Source: an uncultured Alphaproteobacteria bacterium (GTDB lineage Bacteria > Pseudomonadota > Alphaproteobacteria > Rhodobacterales > Rhodobacteraceae). From it: DNA of 64,000 bases. Position 1 is the first letter of the stretch, and each line of letters opens with the position of its first letter. Below the pieces are notes generated by a model. The model ran no database searches, was not told the DNA's origin, and saw only the letters and a list, made by a program, of their open reading frames with translations. This document shows positions 1-7,990 of the stretch, piece after piece. A program made the position numbers and the translations under genes. The stretch lies in NCBI GenBank assembly GCA_902578545.1, contig CACHDI010000004.1:86529-150528 (forward strand). The letters are read 5' to 3'.

Positions 1-112
<112 letters not shown>

Positions 113-233
113 TTAGGTACTCAAATCATGTGTTTAAATTTAAATCAAATGAAAATGTAATTAAAAAAATAATATTTATATTACTTCTATTTTTTGCACA
201 ATTTTTAATCATTGTGATTGTTCTTTGTGCTAC

Positions 234-242
234 ATTATAACA
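234..242 (-). promoter_or_regulatory. Extended -10 promoter candidate for glnB
   Basis: Read on the minus strand this is TGTTATAAT, a perfect extended -10 (TGn plus TATAAT). No good -35 hexamer lies upstream, which is usual for extended -10 promoters. Transcription would start near 226 and leave a leader of about 130 nt before glnB. No -24/-12 (GGCAC...TTGC) sigma-54 element is visible in this spacer. The arms GCACAA (196-201) and TTGTGC (225-230) around the predicted start could be an operator. That is a guess. Confidence 0.45.
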
Positions 243-284
243 AAAACCATAGATAAGAATGTTTACTTTTTTCGAAGATCATTC

Positions 285-313
285 TTTACATTGATTTATT
301 AATTAAGTATTAC
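285..313 (+). promoter_or_regulatory. Sigma-70 type promoter candidate for tRNA-Leu and tig
   Basis: TTTACA (285-290), a 17-base spacer and TATTAC (308-313) form a plausible -35/-10 pair. The start would fall near 320, about 30 bases before the tRNA. Its position fits a shared tRNA-Leu/tig transcript. The match is by eye only. Confidence 0.45.
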
Positions 314-352
314 CCAGACATTCACAATTATCATTACAAGATAAGTGAATTT

Positions 353-437
353 GCGGGTGTGGCGGAATTGGTAGACGCACCAGATTTAGGTTCTGGCGCC
401 TTCGGGCGTGGGGGTTCAAGTCCCTCCACCCGCACCA
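353..437 (+). tRNA. tRNA-Leu (anticodon UAG)
   Basis: The acceptor arms GCGGGTG (353-359) and CACCCGC (427-433) pair fully. They are followed by discriminator A434 and an encoded CCA (435-437). The anticodon stem CCAGA/TCTGG encloses the loop TTTAGGT, with anticodon TAG at 387-389. A long variable arm (GCGCC TTC GGGCG type) and the T-loop GTTCAAG are present, as in class II leucine tRNAs. It decodes CUA and, by wobble, other CUN codons. The trigger factor gene starts 27 bases after the CCA, so the two are probably cotranscribed. Confidence 0.97.
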
Positions 438-464
438 ATGAAAATTATTTTTAATGAGGAAAAA

Positions 465-1793
465 ATGAACTTTAAGGAGATCGAGAATAAAAAATTAGTG
501 CGATCTTATGAGTTTACCATTGAGTATAAACTTTTGGATCAAAAAGTAGATGAAAAACTTGAAAAAGCACGTCTTAATTTTCAAATGAAAGGTTTCAGAA
601 AAGGTCGTACTCCTTTAATTATGATGAAAAAGATGTTTGGGGAATCTACAAAAAATGAAATAATTCAAGAATTGATAGATTCAAATATAAAAAAACATTT
701 AGACGAAAAAAGTCATAAACCTGCATCACAACCAAAAATTGAACTTAAGGGAGGTAAGTTAGATAAAAATTCTGACCTTACTTTTACTTTTAATTATGAA
801 ATCTTACCTAAAATTCCATTATTGAAATTTGATGAAATAAAGTTAAATGAATATAAAATCAGTGTAGACAATGATGCGATACAAAAAGCGTTAGAAGAAC
901 TCGCCAAATCCGCTTGTACATTTGAACCGAAGAAAAAAAATGAAAAAACAAAACAAGGAGACCAAGTAATAATCGATTTTAAAGGTACTATAAACAAAAT
1001 CGAATTTGATGGTGGTTCAGCAAATGATTATCCCCTTGTTATTGGTTCAAATAGTTTTATTCCTGGTTTTGAAGAGCAGCTTATTAATTGTAAAGTTAAT
1101 GATGATAAAATGGTGAAAGTAAATTTTCCTGAAAATTATAATAGTAAAGATCTGGCAGGCAAGGAAGCTGTTTTTAAATGCAAAATAAAAAAGATAAATG
1201 AACCAATTCCTGCTAAAATTAATGATGAATTAGCGGTAAAATTTTCTGCCAAGAATTTAAATGAGCTTAAAACAAATATAAAAGAGCGTCTCTCTAATGA
1301 ATATGAATCTTTCTCTCGGTCTCTTTTGAAGAAAGAGTTAATGGATGAGATTGAAAAAAGAGTTAAATTTGATTTACCTCAGTCCTTAATAGATTCTGAA
1401 TTAACTCAAATAATTCAACAAACTTCCAAACACAGTGATGAAATTAAAAAAGATAAAGTTAATGAGAAGAAAAAACCTACTAAAGAAGAAAAAAATATTG
1501 CTACTAGAAGAGTTACTTTGGGGTTATTTTTTGCTGAAGAAGGTAATAGGAATAAGATCACAGTTTCAGAAAAAGAATATCAAGATGCTGTTTCCAGAGA
1601 AGCGATGAATTATCCAGGAAAAGAAAAAGAATTTTTCAATTTTCTGGATAATAATCCAGCGATAAAAGAACAAATAAGTGCACCAATATTTGAAAATAAG
1701 GTATTTGATCATATAGTGAAATTAACCAAGAAATCTGAAAAGGTTGTTTCTTTTGAACAATTTAAGAAAAAATTTGACACTAAAATGCTATAA
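465..1793 (+). CDS. tig: Trigger factor, ribosome-bound chaperone and peptidyl-prolyl isomerase
   Basis: This is a 442-residue trigger factor. The N-terminal ribosome-binding domain carries the signature GFRKGRTP at residues 43-50. It is followed by an FKBP-type isomerase domain (about residues 155-235, with GDQVIIDFKG and IPGFEEQL) and a long helical C-terminal chaperone arm. The reading frame is open upstream into the tRNA-Leu gene, and an ATG at 438 directly follows the tRNA CCA. I chose the ATG at 465 because GAGGA lies just before it and because the family begins close to this point. The order tig, clpP, clpX is the classic folding and proteolysis cluster. The protein is rich in lysine and asparagine, as expected from the low GC. 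Confidence 0.95.
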   Translation: MNFKEIENKKLVRSYEFTIEYKLLDQKVDEKLEKARLNFQMKGFRKGRTPLIMMKKMFGESTKNEIIQELIDSNIKKHLDEKSHKPASQPKIELKGGKLDKNSDLTFTFNYEILPKIPLLKFDEIKLNEYKISVDNDAIQKALEELAKSACTFEPKKKNEKTKQGDQVIIDFKGTINKIEFDGGSANDYPLVIGSNSFIPGFEEQLINCKVNDDKMVKVNFPENYNSKDLAGKEAVFKCKIKKINEPIPAKINDELAVKFSAKNLNELKTNIKERLSNEYESFSRSLLKKELMDEIEKRVKFDLPQSLIDSELTQIIQQTSKHSDEIKKDKVNEKKKPTKEEKNIATRRVTLGLFFAEEGNRNKITVSEKEYQDAVSREAMNYPGKEKEFFNFLDNNPAIKEQISAPIFENKVFDHIVKLTKKSEKVVSFEQFKKKFDTKML

Positions 1794-1827
1794 TTTTTAT
1801 CTAATTAAACTTAGAAAGGTCAGGTAG

Positions 1828-2436
1828 ATGAACACATTAGTTCCTATGGTTGTTGAACAATCAGCTAGAGGCGAAAGAGCGTACGATATTTACTCTAGGT
1901 TGCTGAAGGAGAGAATTATTTTTATTTCAGGCCCTATAAATGATGCAGTATCTACATTGGTAGTTGCTCAATTGTTGTTTCTAGAGGCTGAAAACCCAAA
2001 AAAGGAAATTTCTATGTATATAAATAGTCCTGGGGGTATTGTTACCTCTGGTTTATCCATATACGACACAATGCAGTATGTTAGGCCTGAAATTAGTACA
2101 TTATGTATAGGTCAAGCAGCTTCAATGGGTTCACTATTATTGGCAGCTGGTCATCCTGGAAAAAGGTTCTCTTTACCGAATAGCAGAATTATGCTTCACC
2201 AGCCGTCCGGAGGATTTCAAGGACAAGCTTCTGATATTGCCTTACACGCTGAAGAAATTTTAAATTTGAAAAAAAGACTTAATTCGATTTATGTTAAACA
2301 TTGCAAGCAAAAATTATCAAAAGTTGAAACAACTCTTGATAGAGATAACTTCATGACTGCAGAAGAAGCAAAAGGTTGGGGAATTATTGACAAAATAGTT
2401 AATACAAGAAAAAATACCGATGTAATAGAAAAATAA
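1828..2436 (+). CDS. clpP: ATP-dependent Clp protease proteolytic subunit
   Basis: The 202-residue serine peptidase forms the two-ring barrel that degrades proteins fed by ClpX or ClpA. The catalytic triad is visible: Ser99 in [10 protein letters not shown], His124 in MLHQPSGG and Asp173 in LDRDNFM. A short N-terminal extension before the first helix ([20 protein letters not shown]) matches the usual alphaproteobacterial ClpP start, and the first residues would be removed on maturation. A GA-rich ribosome site precedes the ATG. The gene lies 34 bases after tig and 102 bases before clpX, the ATPase it works with. Confidence 0.97.
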   Translation: MNTLVPMVVEQSARGERAYDIYSRLLKERIIFISGPINDAVSTLVVAQLLFLEAENPKKEISMYINSPGGIVTSGLSIYDTMQYVRPEISTLCIGQAASMGSLLLAAGHPGKRFSLPNSRIMLHQPSGGFQGQASDIALHAEEILNLKKRLNSIYVKHCKQKLSKVETTLDRDNFMTAEEAKGWGIIDKIVNTRKNTDVIEK

Positions 2437-2538
2437 ATAAAGAGGTAAACATACATTAGTAAAATTTTTTATTTTCCTCTTGTAATTTTTATATACTAAT
2501 GATTCAATGAATAATAAGCTCTTACATGGTATTTTATT

Positions 2539-3792
2539 ATGAAAAAAACAGATAAACCTGAAAAAAACGATTTATACTGTTCTTTTTGTGGAAAAAGTCA
2601 GCACGAAGTTAAAAAGCTTATTGCTGGTCCCACAGTTTTCATTTGTGATGAGTGTGTAGAATTATGTATGGACATAATTAAAGAAGAAAATAAAACAAAT
2701 ATTGTCAGATCAAAGGTTGGTGTTCCTTCACCTAAAGATATTTGTGATGTTTTAAATGATTATGTTATAGGGCAGTCACTAGCCAAAAGGGTTTTATCAG
2801 TAGCTGTTCACAACCATTATAAAAGATTAAATAATCCACCAAAATCAGATGATGTGGAACTCCAAAAATCTAATATTTTATTAATTGGACCAACGGGGTG
2901 TGGCAAAACTTTGTTAGCTCAGACTTTGGCAAGGATATTAGACGTGCCTTTTACTATGGCTGATGCAACTACATTAACTGAGGCTGGTTATGTAGGAGAA
3001 GATGTAGAAAACATCATTTTAAAATTATTACAATCTGCTGATTATAATGTAGAGAGAGCGCAAAGAGGTATTGTTTATATTGATGAAGTGGATAAAATTA
3101 GTAGAAAATCAGATAATCCTTCTATTACTAGGGATGTATCAGGTGAAGGAGTACAACAAGCTTTACTTAAGATAATGGAGGGTACTATTGCTAGTGTACC
3201 ACCACAAGGAGGAAGGAAGCATCCTCAACAAGAATTCCTTCAAGTTGATACAACCAATATTTTATTTATATGTGGAGGAGCTTTTGCGGGGCTAGATAAA
3301 GTTATAAATAAAAGAGGGAAAGGTTCGGCCTTAGGTTTTGGCGCTGATGTTAGAGATGCTGATGAAAGAAATATTGGTGATATTTTTAAAGAAGTTGAAC
3401 CTGAAGATCTATTAAAATTTGGTTTAATTCCTGAGTTTGTTGGAAGACTTCCTGTTATAGCAACATTAGAAGACTTAGATGTTAAATCTTTAGTTTCGAT
3501 ATTAACTAAGCCTAAGAATGCTTTGATAAAACAGTATCAAAGATTATTTGAGATGGAAAATATAGAGCTATCATTTACTAATGAAGCACTTTCATCTATT
3601 TCTGAGAAAGCAATTGAAAGAAAAACTGGTGCAAGAGGGTTGAGGTCAATCTTGGAAGGTATTTTATTGAATTCTATGTTTGATCTACCTGGAATGAACG
3701 GTGTTTCTGAAGTAGTGGTCAATGAAGAAGCTGTTAATGGAAATGCTGAACCATTGCTCATATATCAGGATTTAAAAGAGAAACCAGCCTAA
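2539..3792 (+). CDS. clpX: Clp protease ATP-binding unfoldase ClpX
   Basis: The protein has 417 residues. The N-terminal zinc-binding domain has four cysteines (Cys14, Cys17, Cys36, Cys39). The AAA+ core has Walker A GPTGCGKT at residues 117-124, Walker [10 protein letters not shown], and the pore and sensor segments through the C-terminal small domain ([12 protein letters not shown]). It unfolds tagged substrates and passes them to ClpP. In many bacteria lon follows clpX. Here the next gene is an NDUFA12-like complex I subunit, so lon, if present, lies elsewhere. Confidence 0.97.
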   Translation: MKKTDKPEKNDLYCSFCGKSQHEVKKLIAGPTVFICDECVELCMDIIKEENKTNIVRSKVGVPSPKDICDVLNDYVIGQSLAKRVLSVAVHNHYKRLNNPPKSDDVELQKSNILLIGPTGCGKTLLAQTLARILDVPFTMADATTLTEAGYVGEDVENIILKLLQSADYNVERAQRGIVYIDEVDKISRKSDNPSITRDVSGEGVQQALLKIMEGTIASVPPQGGRKHPQQEFLQVDTTNILFICGGAFAGLDKVINKRGKGSALGFGADVRDADERNIGDIFKEVEPEDLLKFGLIPEFVGRLPVIATLEDLDVKSLVSILTKPKNALIKQYQRLFEMENIELSFTNEALSSISEKAIERKTGARGLRSILEGILLNSMFDLPGMNGVSEVVVNEEAVNGNAEPLLIYQDLKEKPA

Positions 3793-3813
3793 CTACAGAA
3801 TTGAATATAAAAA

Positions 3814-4185
3814 ATGATATCAAAAATTTCTAATTTGTTTATCTGGTGGAATGGTCAAACTATTGGAACTAAAATATATACAAAATTTTTTGGAAATTTT
3901 GTTGGTACTGACGAATATGGTAATAATTATTTTAAATCAAGTAACGGAACAAAGAGATGGGTTAATTATAATGGTGTTTGTGATGCCTCTAATATTTCTC
4001 CAGCTTGGCATAGTTGGATACACAAGACTACCGACAAAGTCCCTTCATTTGAAAAAGATAATTTATCAATGAGTGATAGTGACGATACATACACTGAAAT
4101 AAAAAAAAATAGAAAGTATCATCCAAATAATTTTAAAAATCATTCGATTTTTAATGATTATGAATCTTGGAAACCAAAGGATTAA
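3814..4185 (+). CDS. NADH:ubiquinone oxidoreductase accessory subunit, NDUFA12 family
   Basis: This 123-residue protein has the NDUFA12/B17.2 pattern: a WWNGQTIGTKIYTKFFG start, GTDEYGNNYF, RRWV-like KRWVNYNG and PAWHSWIHKTTD. The family is shared by alphaproteobacteria and mitochondria, where the subunit sits on the peripheral arm of complex I and helps its assembly. The C-terminal part is lysine-rich and poorly conserved. In many alphaproteobacteria this gene lies next to mlaD, a DUF2155 gene, aat and accCB. That order is kept here apart from the missing DUF2155 gene. It is a strong phylogenetic marker for the window. Confidence 0.9.
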   Translation: MISKISNLFIWWNGQTIGTKIYTKFFGNFVGTDEYGNNYFKSSNGTKRWVNYNGVCDASNISPAWHSWIHKTTDKVPSFEKDNLSMSDSDDTYTEIKKNRKYHPNNFKNHSIFNDYESWKPKD

Positions 4186-4206
4186 CTAATTTTTTAATTT
4201 ATAAAT

Positions 4207-4647
4207 ATGAAAACTTATAGTTTTGAATTTATTATTGGATTAATAGTGATTTTTATAGCTGGTTGGTTTCTAGTTGGTGTTTTATTAAAATCAGAAGAAA
4301 TATCAAATTTAGGTGAAGTAACTGAATATTCTGCTTCTTTTGATGATATAAGTGGTATCTCTGTTGGAAGTAAGATAAAATTAGCCGGTGTAACTATAGG
4401 AAGAGTTAAAAAATTAAGTTTAGATAGTTTTAGTTATACTGCAGTAATGGTATTAGAAATATCTAATAAAATAAAATTACCTAGTGATTCAGAGATTGCT
4501 ATTACTACTGAAGGTTTATTAGGAGGAAGCTATGTATCTATTTCTCCTGGTGGATCAGATACTTTTATGAAAGAAAATGAAAAATTTTCATACACACAAA
4601 GTTCTTTAAGTTTAAATAACCTTCTTCAAAAATTTTTCAGTAGATAA
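4207..4647 (+). CDS. mlaD: MlaD-type MCE domain protein, outer-membrane lipid asymmetry system
   Basis: The 146-residue protein has one N-terminal membrane helix (FEFIIGLIVIFIAGWFLVGVLL) and a single MCE domain (YSASFDDISGISVGSKIKLAGVTIG, then TEGLLGGSYVSISPGG). This is the layout of MlaD, the periplasmic hexameric ring of the MlaFEDB phospholipid transporter. The other components (mlaE, mlaF) are not in the window, and solitary placement next to the NDUFA12 gene is common in alphaproteobacteria. It overlaps no neighbour and faces aat across a 12-base gap. Confidence 0.88.
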   Translation: MKTYSFEFIIGLIVIFIAGWFLVGVLLKSEEISNLGEVTEYSASFDDISGISVGSKIKLAGVTIGRVKKLSLDSFSYTAVMVLEISNKIKLPSDSEIAITTEGLLGGSYVSISPGGSDTFMKENEKFSYTQSSLSLNNLLQKFFSR

Positions 4648-4654
4648 TATAAAC

Positions 4655-4675
4655 TGCTTTCAACTATTGAAAGTA
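4655..4675. terminator. Hairpin between convergent mlaD and aat
   Basis: CTTTCAA, the loop CTA and TTGAAAG form a perfect 7-bp stem (4657-4673) that extends by one G-T and one T-A pair. It sits exactly where the two converging genes meet and includes the last codons of aat. There is no strong T-run on either side, so it may be a Rho-assisted or weak bidirectional terminator rather than a classic intrinsic one. Confidence 0.4.
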
Positions 4676-5241
4676 CCATATTTTAAGAATTCCTCCCAAT
4701 TTTTTAGTTTAGGAAACTTATTAAATTCTGCAGAATTATCATTAGTAAAATGGAGCTTTTGTTTAAATTTCTCTTTACTAATTGAGATACCACCAAGCGT
4801 GTTTAGATGTTTTGATGGGAATTGAGTATCAAAAACTTTAAATCCGCCATAATTTATTTTTGCCATCATTGCAATTAGTGCAAGTTTTGATGAATTAGGA
4901 AAAGTAGAAAACATACTTTCTGCAAAAAAAACACTGCCCAAAGTAAGACCATATAAACCTCCAACTAAAACTTTATTTCTGCAAACTTCGACTGAGTGAG
5001 CAAATCCCATTTGATGAAGAGTAATGAATAAATTATAGATGGTTGAATTTATCCATGTTGTTTTTCTATTAGCGCAATTATTTATTACTTCTTTAAAGTT
5101 TTTATTAAAACTAATACTGAATTCATTCTTCTTTACTATTTTTTTTAATGATTTGGAACAATATACCTTTCCCACTGGGATTATACCACGTTCATTTGGT
5201 ATTACCCACTCAATTTCTGGATTATTTTTAGCCATTCCCAT
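4660..5241 (-). CDS. aat: Leucyl/phenylalanyl-tRNA-protein transferase
   Basis: The protein moves Leu or Phe from tRNA onto N-terminal Lys/Arg of proteins, marking them for ClpAP (N-degron pathway). Family motifs are clear: WVIPNERGIIP, the HSVEVCRNKVLVGGLYGLTLG core, FFAESMFST and the C-terminal FDTQFPSKHLNTLGGI. The span given starts at the first ATG (5241, MGMAKNN), but the conserved LIAYSNGYFP segment lies upstream in the same frame. That extension runs back to the accC stop with no ATG, GTG or TTG, so the true start is probably an ATT or ATC codon at about 5283-5307. With it the protein would be about 205-215 residues. Confidence 0.88.
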   Translation of the reverse strand: MGMAKNNPEIEWVIPNERGIIPVGKVYCSKSLKKIVKKNEFSISFNKNFKEVINNCANRKTTWINSTIYNLFITLHQMGFAHSVEVCRNKVLVGGLYGLTLGSVFFAESMFSTFPNSSKLALIAMMAKINYGGFKVFDTQFPSKHLNTLGGISISKEKFKQKLHFTNDNSAEFNKFPKLKNWEEFLKYGTFNS

Positions 5242-5313
5242 TGGAAAGTAACCATTAGAATAAGCTATTAAAACTTGAACAATATTTAAATTAATATTTT
5301 TTTGGATAGTTTT

Positions 5314-6660
5314 TCACTTTTTTTGTTTTTCTAAGAGATTTTCAAGCCAAGAAATATCATAAGAACCATCGATAAAGTATTTATTTTTTATTATTAATTT
5401 AAATATCTCTGAAGTAGTTGATATCCCGTCTATTATCAATTCTGATAGTGCCCTTTCTAACCTTTGAATTGCTTCTTGTCTTGTTTCACCATGAATTATC
5501 AGTTTACATATCAAGCTGTCATAATAAGGTGGTACAATATAACCTGCATATATTGCACTATCTATTCTAACTCCTAATCCACCAGGTGCATGATATGTTT
5601 CAATTTTTCCTGGAGATGCACTAAATTCCGGAATCTTTTCAGCATTTATTCTACATTCTATTGCATGCCCTTTCATTTTAAGATCTTCTTGTGTGAATGA
5701 TAGAGGGTAATTTGATGAGATTTTTAATTGTTCTTTTATTAAATCAACGCCAAAAATTTCTTCAGTTATTGGGTGTTCTACTTGAATTCTAGTATTCATC
5801 TCAATGAAATAAAACTCATTATTAGAATAAAGAAATTCAATTGTTCCTACTCCTGAATATTTTAGTTTAGAAATTGCATTAACACAAATTCTACCAATTT
5901 TACTTCTTTCATTATTATTTAATACTGTAGATGGTGCTTCCTCAAGTATCTTTTGATGTCTCCTTTGAATAGAACAGTCTCTTTCTGCTAAATGAACAGC
6001 ATTTCCTTTTCCATCACCTATAATTTGTATTTCTATATGCTTAGGATTTGTTAGGTATCTTTCTATATAAACATCGTCATTGCCAAATGCTGCATCAGCT
6101 TCTTTTTTTGCAGATTTAAAAGCACTCTCTAAACTATTGGAATTTAATACTAGTTTCATTCCTCTGCCACCACCACCAGCCGATGCTTTTACGATGAGTG
6201 GGAAACCAATTTTAAGAGCTATTTCCTTTGCCTCTTTTAAATTTTTAATAACACCATCAGAACCTGGTACACAAGGTACACCAAGCTCTTGCATAGTCTT
6301 TTTTGCTGTTACTTTATCTCCCATTAACTCAATATGTTTTGATGATGGACCTACATAAGTTATTTCATGATCTGATAAAACCTGTGCAAATTTTGGGTTT
6401 TCTGATAGAAATCCGTAACCAGGATGAACTGCATCAGCGCCACTAATTTCACAAGCAGCAATTATGTTTGGGATTGATAAGTAACTATCTCCGGCTTTTG
6501 GTGGACCAATACAAACACTTTCATCGGCCATTCTTACATGCATAGAATTTGTATCGGCAGTTGAATGAATAGCAACTGTTGAAATTTTTAAGTCTTTGCA
6601 CGCTCTAATTATTCTCAGAGCTATTTCGCCTCTATTAGCTATCAGAACTTTCTTTAGCAT
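5314..6660 (-). CDS. accC: Acetyl-CoA carboxylase, biotin carboxylase subunit
   Basis: This 448-residue ATP-grasp enzyme carboxylates biotin on AccB in the first step of fatty acid synthesis. It has the usual layout: an N-terminal domain (KVLIANRGEIALRIIRACKD), a glycine-rich ATP loop (KASAGGGGRGMKLV), the central grasp domain with HLAERDCSIQRRHQK and EMNTRIQVEHPITEE, and the C-terminal domain (GHAIECRINAE). The length matches E. coli AccC, so it is complete. It lies 5 bases downstream of accB on the same strand, and its TGA stop is in the same frame as the following aat coding region. Confidence 0.98.
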   Translation of the reverse strand: MLKKVLIANRGEIALRIIRACKDLKISTVAIHSTADTNSMHVRMADESVCIGPPKAGDSYLSIPNIIAACEISGADAVHPGYGFLSENPKFAQVLSDHEITYVGPSSKHIELMGDKVTAKKTMQELGVPCVPGSDGVIKNLKEAKEIALKIGFPLIVKASAGGGGRGMKLVLNSNSLESAFKSAKKEADAAFGNDDVYIERYLTNPKHIEIQIIGDGKGNAVHLAERDCSIQRRHQKILEEAPSTVLNNNERSKIGRICVNAISKLKYSGVGTIEFLYSNNEFYFIEMNTRIQVEHPITEEIFGVDLIKEQLKISSNYPLSFTQEDLKMKGHAIECRINAEKIPEFSASPGKIETYHAPGGLGVRIDSAIYAGYIVPPYYDSLICKLIIHGETRQEAIQRLERALSELIIDGISTTSEIFKLIIKNKYFIDGSYDISWLENLLEKQKK

Positions 6661-6665
6661 TGCAA

Positions 6666-7157
6666 CTATTCTATTATAACTAAAGGACTATCAAATTCAA
6701 CTGGTGTAGCGTCATCAATAAGTATTCTTTTTACTATCCCAGATTTAGGAGATGGTATTTGGTTCATAGTTTTCATTGCTTCTATAATAAATAATGTATC
6801 TCCAATATTTACATTTTGTCCAACCTTTATAAAAGGATCAACTCCAGGTTCTGGTGAAAGATATACAGTTCCAACCATTGGGGATGATATAATACCAGGT
6901 TGATTTTTTAATTCGTTAATTTCATCATCAGAGGATGAGCTCATATTTTCAGGGGGTTCTACTTGAGAATTTACAACTTTATCAGTTTTTGGTTTTTCAT
7001 AAACTAAGTTTTTTGCTGTATTTGAAATTTTGATGGATATCTCGGTATCCTCTTTGTATTTCTTTCTGAATTCAATATCTGTAAGATTTTTTTTTGATGC
7101 CAAATCAGCTATTTGTTCCAATAGATTAATATCTTCTTCATATTTTTTGTTTTTCAT
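6666..7157 (-). CDS. accB: Acetyl-CoA carboxylase biotin carboxyl carrier protein
   Basis: The 163-residue carrier has a charged N-terminal arm, a variable linker rich in Ser, Pro and Glu (residues 60-88) and a C-terminal biotinyl domain. Lys129 in [10 protein letters not shown] is the biotinylation site. The usual EAMKM is EAMKT, which is common in alphaproteobacteria. It forms an operon with accC. The aroQ gene that often precedes accB in alphaproteobacteria is absent, and a DsbA-like gene lies directly upstream. Confidence 0.97.
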   Translation of the reverse strand: MKNKKYEEDINLLEQIADLASKKNLTDIEFRKKYKEDTEISIKISNTAKNLVYEKPKTDKVVNSQVEPPENMSSSSDDEINELKNQPGIISSPMVGTVYLSPEPGVDPFIKVGQNVNIGDTLFIIEAMKTMNQIPSPKSGIVKRILIDDATPVEFDSPLVIIE

Positions 7158-7196
7158 ATAAACCTCTGAAACATATCTAATTAAATAATTAATTAA

Positions 7197-7970
7197 TTAC
7201 TTTTTTTTTCTTAAATTATCAATAATTTCTTGGAGTTGATCAAATGAAATAAATCCTCGAAAAATATTGTCTCCAATTATGAAAGTTGGCGTTCCATCAA
7301 TAGAAAGTTTATCAGCTAAAGTAAGGTTTTTTAAAATAACACTGTTAACACTATCTAGATTTAGTTGAGAATTAAAGTCTTTAATAGAGGATCCTACTTT
7401 TTTTGCAATTTTATTTAAAATTTCAAAATTTAATTGACTATTATGTCTCATTAATTTGTCATAAAATTTTTCATAGATTTTAGGTCCATCAACTAAATAA
7501 ATATTAATTGCAAATTTCGAAGCTAATAAGGAACTTTCTCCTAAAATTGGTAACTCTTTAATTATGTATTTAATATCATTATTCTCATTAAGGATATTCA
7601 TTATAATTTCATGATTTTTTTTACAATATCCACAATTATAATCTATAAACTCAACAATTTTTAATTCACTATTTTCGTTTCCAAAAAAATAAGAGTTTGT
7701 GTCATCATAGAGTTCAACACTTAAACTTTTAATTGTTTCTTTTTGTTTTTTAATAGAATTTAAATTTTGTTGCTTTTGAAATAATTCAATAGCTTCAATA
7801 ACTATTTCTGGATTATCTAAAATATAATTTTTTATTAATTTGTTGATCTCATTTTTTGTTACATTATCAAAATTAGAATTTAATAATTCCTGTGAAAATA
7901 ATGATTGTGATAAATTGATAAAAAATAAAAAAACAAACAAATATTTAAACAAAGTTATAATCCCATTCAA
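7197..7970 (-). CDS. DsbA-family thiol:disulfide oxidoreductase
   Basis: The 257-residue exported protein has an N-terminal signal (LFKYLFVFLFFINLSQSLFS), a helical segment and a thioredoxin fold with a CGYC active site (Cys113, Cys116; VEFIDYNCGYCKK). The cis-proline loop is DGTPTFIIGD. This matches the DsbA/BdbD-like proteins found beside accBC in alphaproteobacteria, which probably introduce or isomerise disulfides in periplasmic proteins. A helical insert lies between the active site and the cis-Pro strand, as in DsbA. It is 20 bases downstream of rne and 39 bases upstream of accB, so it may be read from the rne promoter. Confidence 0.88.
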   Translation of the reverse strand: MNGIITLFKYLFVFLFFINLSQSLFSQELLNSNFDNVTKNEINKLIKNYILDNPEIVIEAIELFQKQQNLNSIKKQKETIKSLSVELYDDTNSYFFGNENSELKIVEFIDYNCGYCKKNHEIIMNILNENNDIKYIIKELPILGESSLLASKFAINIYLVDGPKIYEKFYDKLMRHNSQLNFEILNKIAKKVGSSIKDFNSQLNLDSVNSVILKNLTLADKLSIDGTPTFIIGDNIFRGFISFDQLQEIIDNLRKKK

Positions 7971-7990
7971 ATAATAAATTCAAAAAAACA

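Noticed and set aside
408..464. Longer tig start reaching into the tRNA-Leu gene
   Set aside because: The frame is open but the first codons are the tRNA T-arm and acceptor. GAGGA before ATG 465 and family alignment favour the later start.
2454..2501. Inverted repeat CATTAGTA/TACTAATG between clpP and clpX
   Set aside because: Eight-base arms with a 32-base loop are expected many times by chance in DNA this rich in A and T, and no T-run follows.
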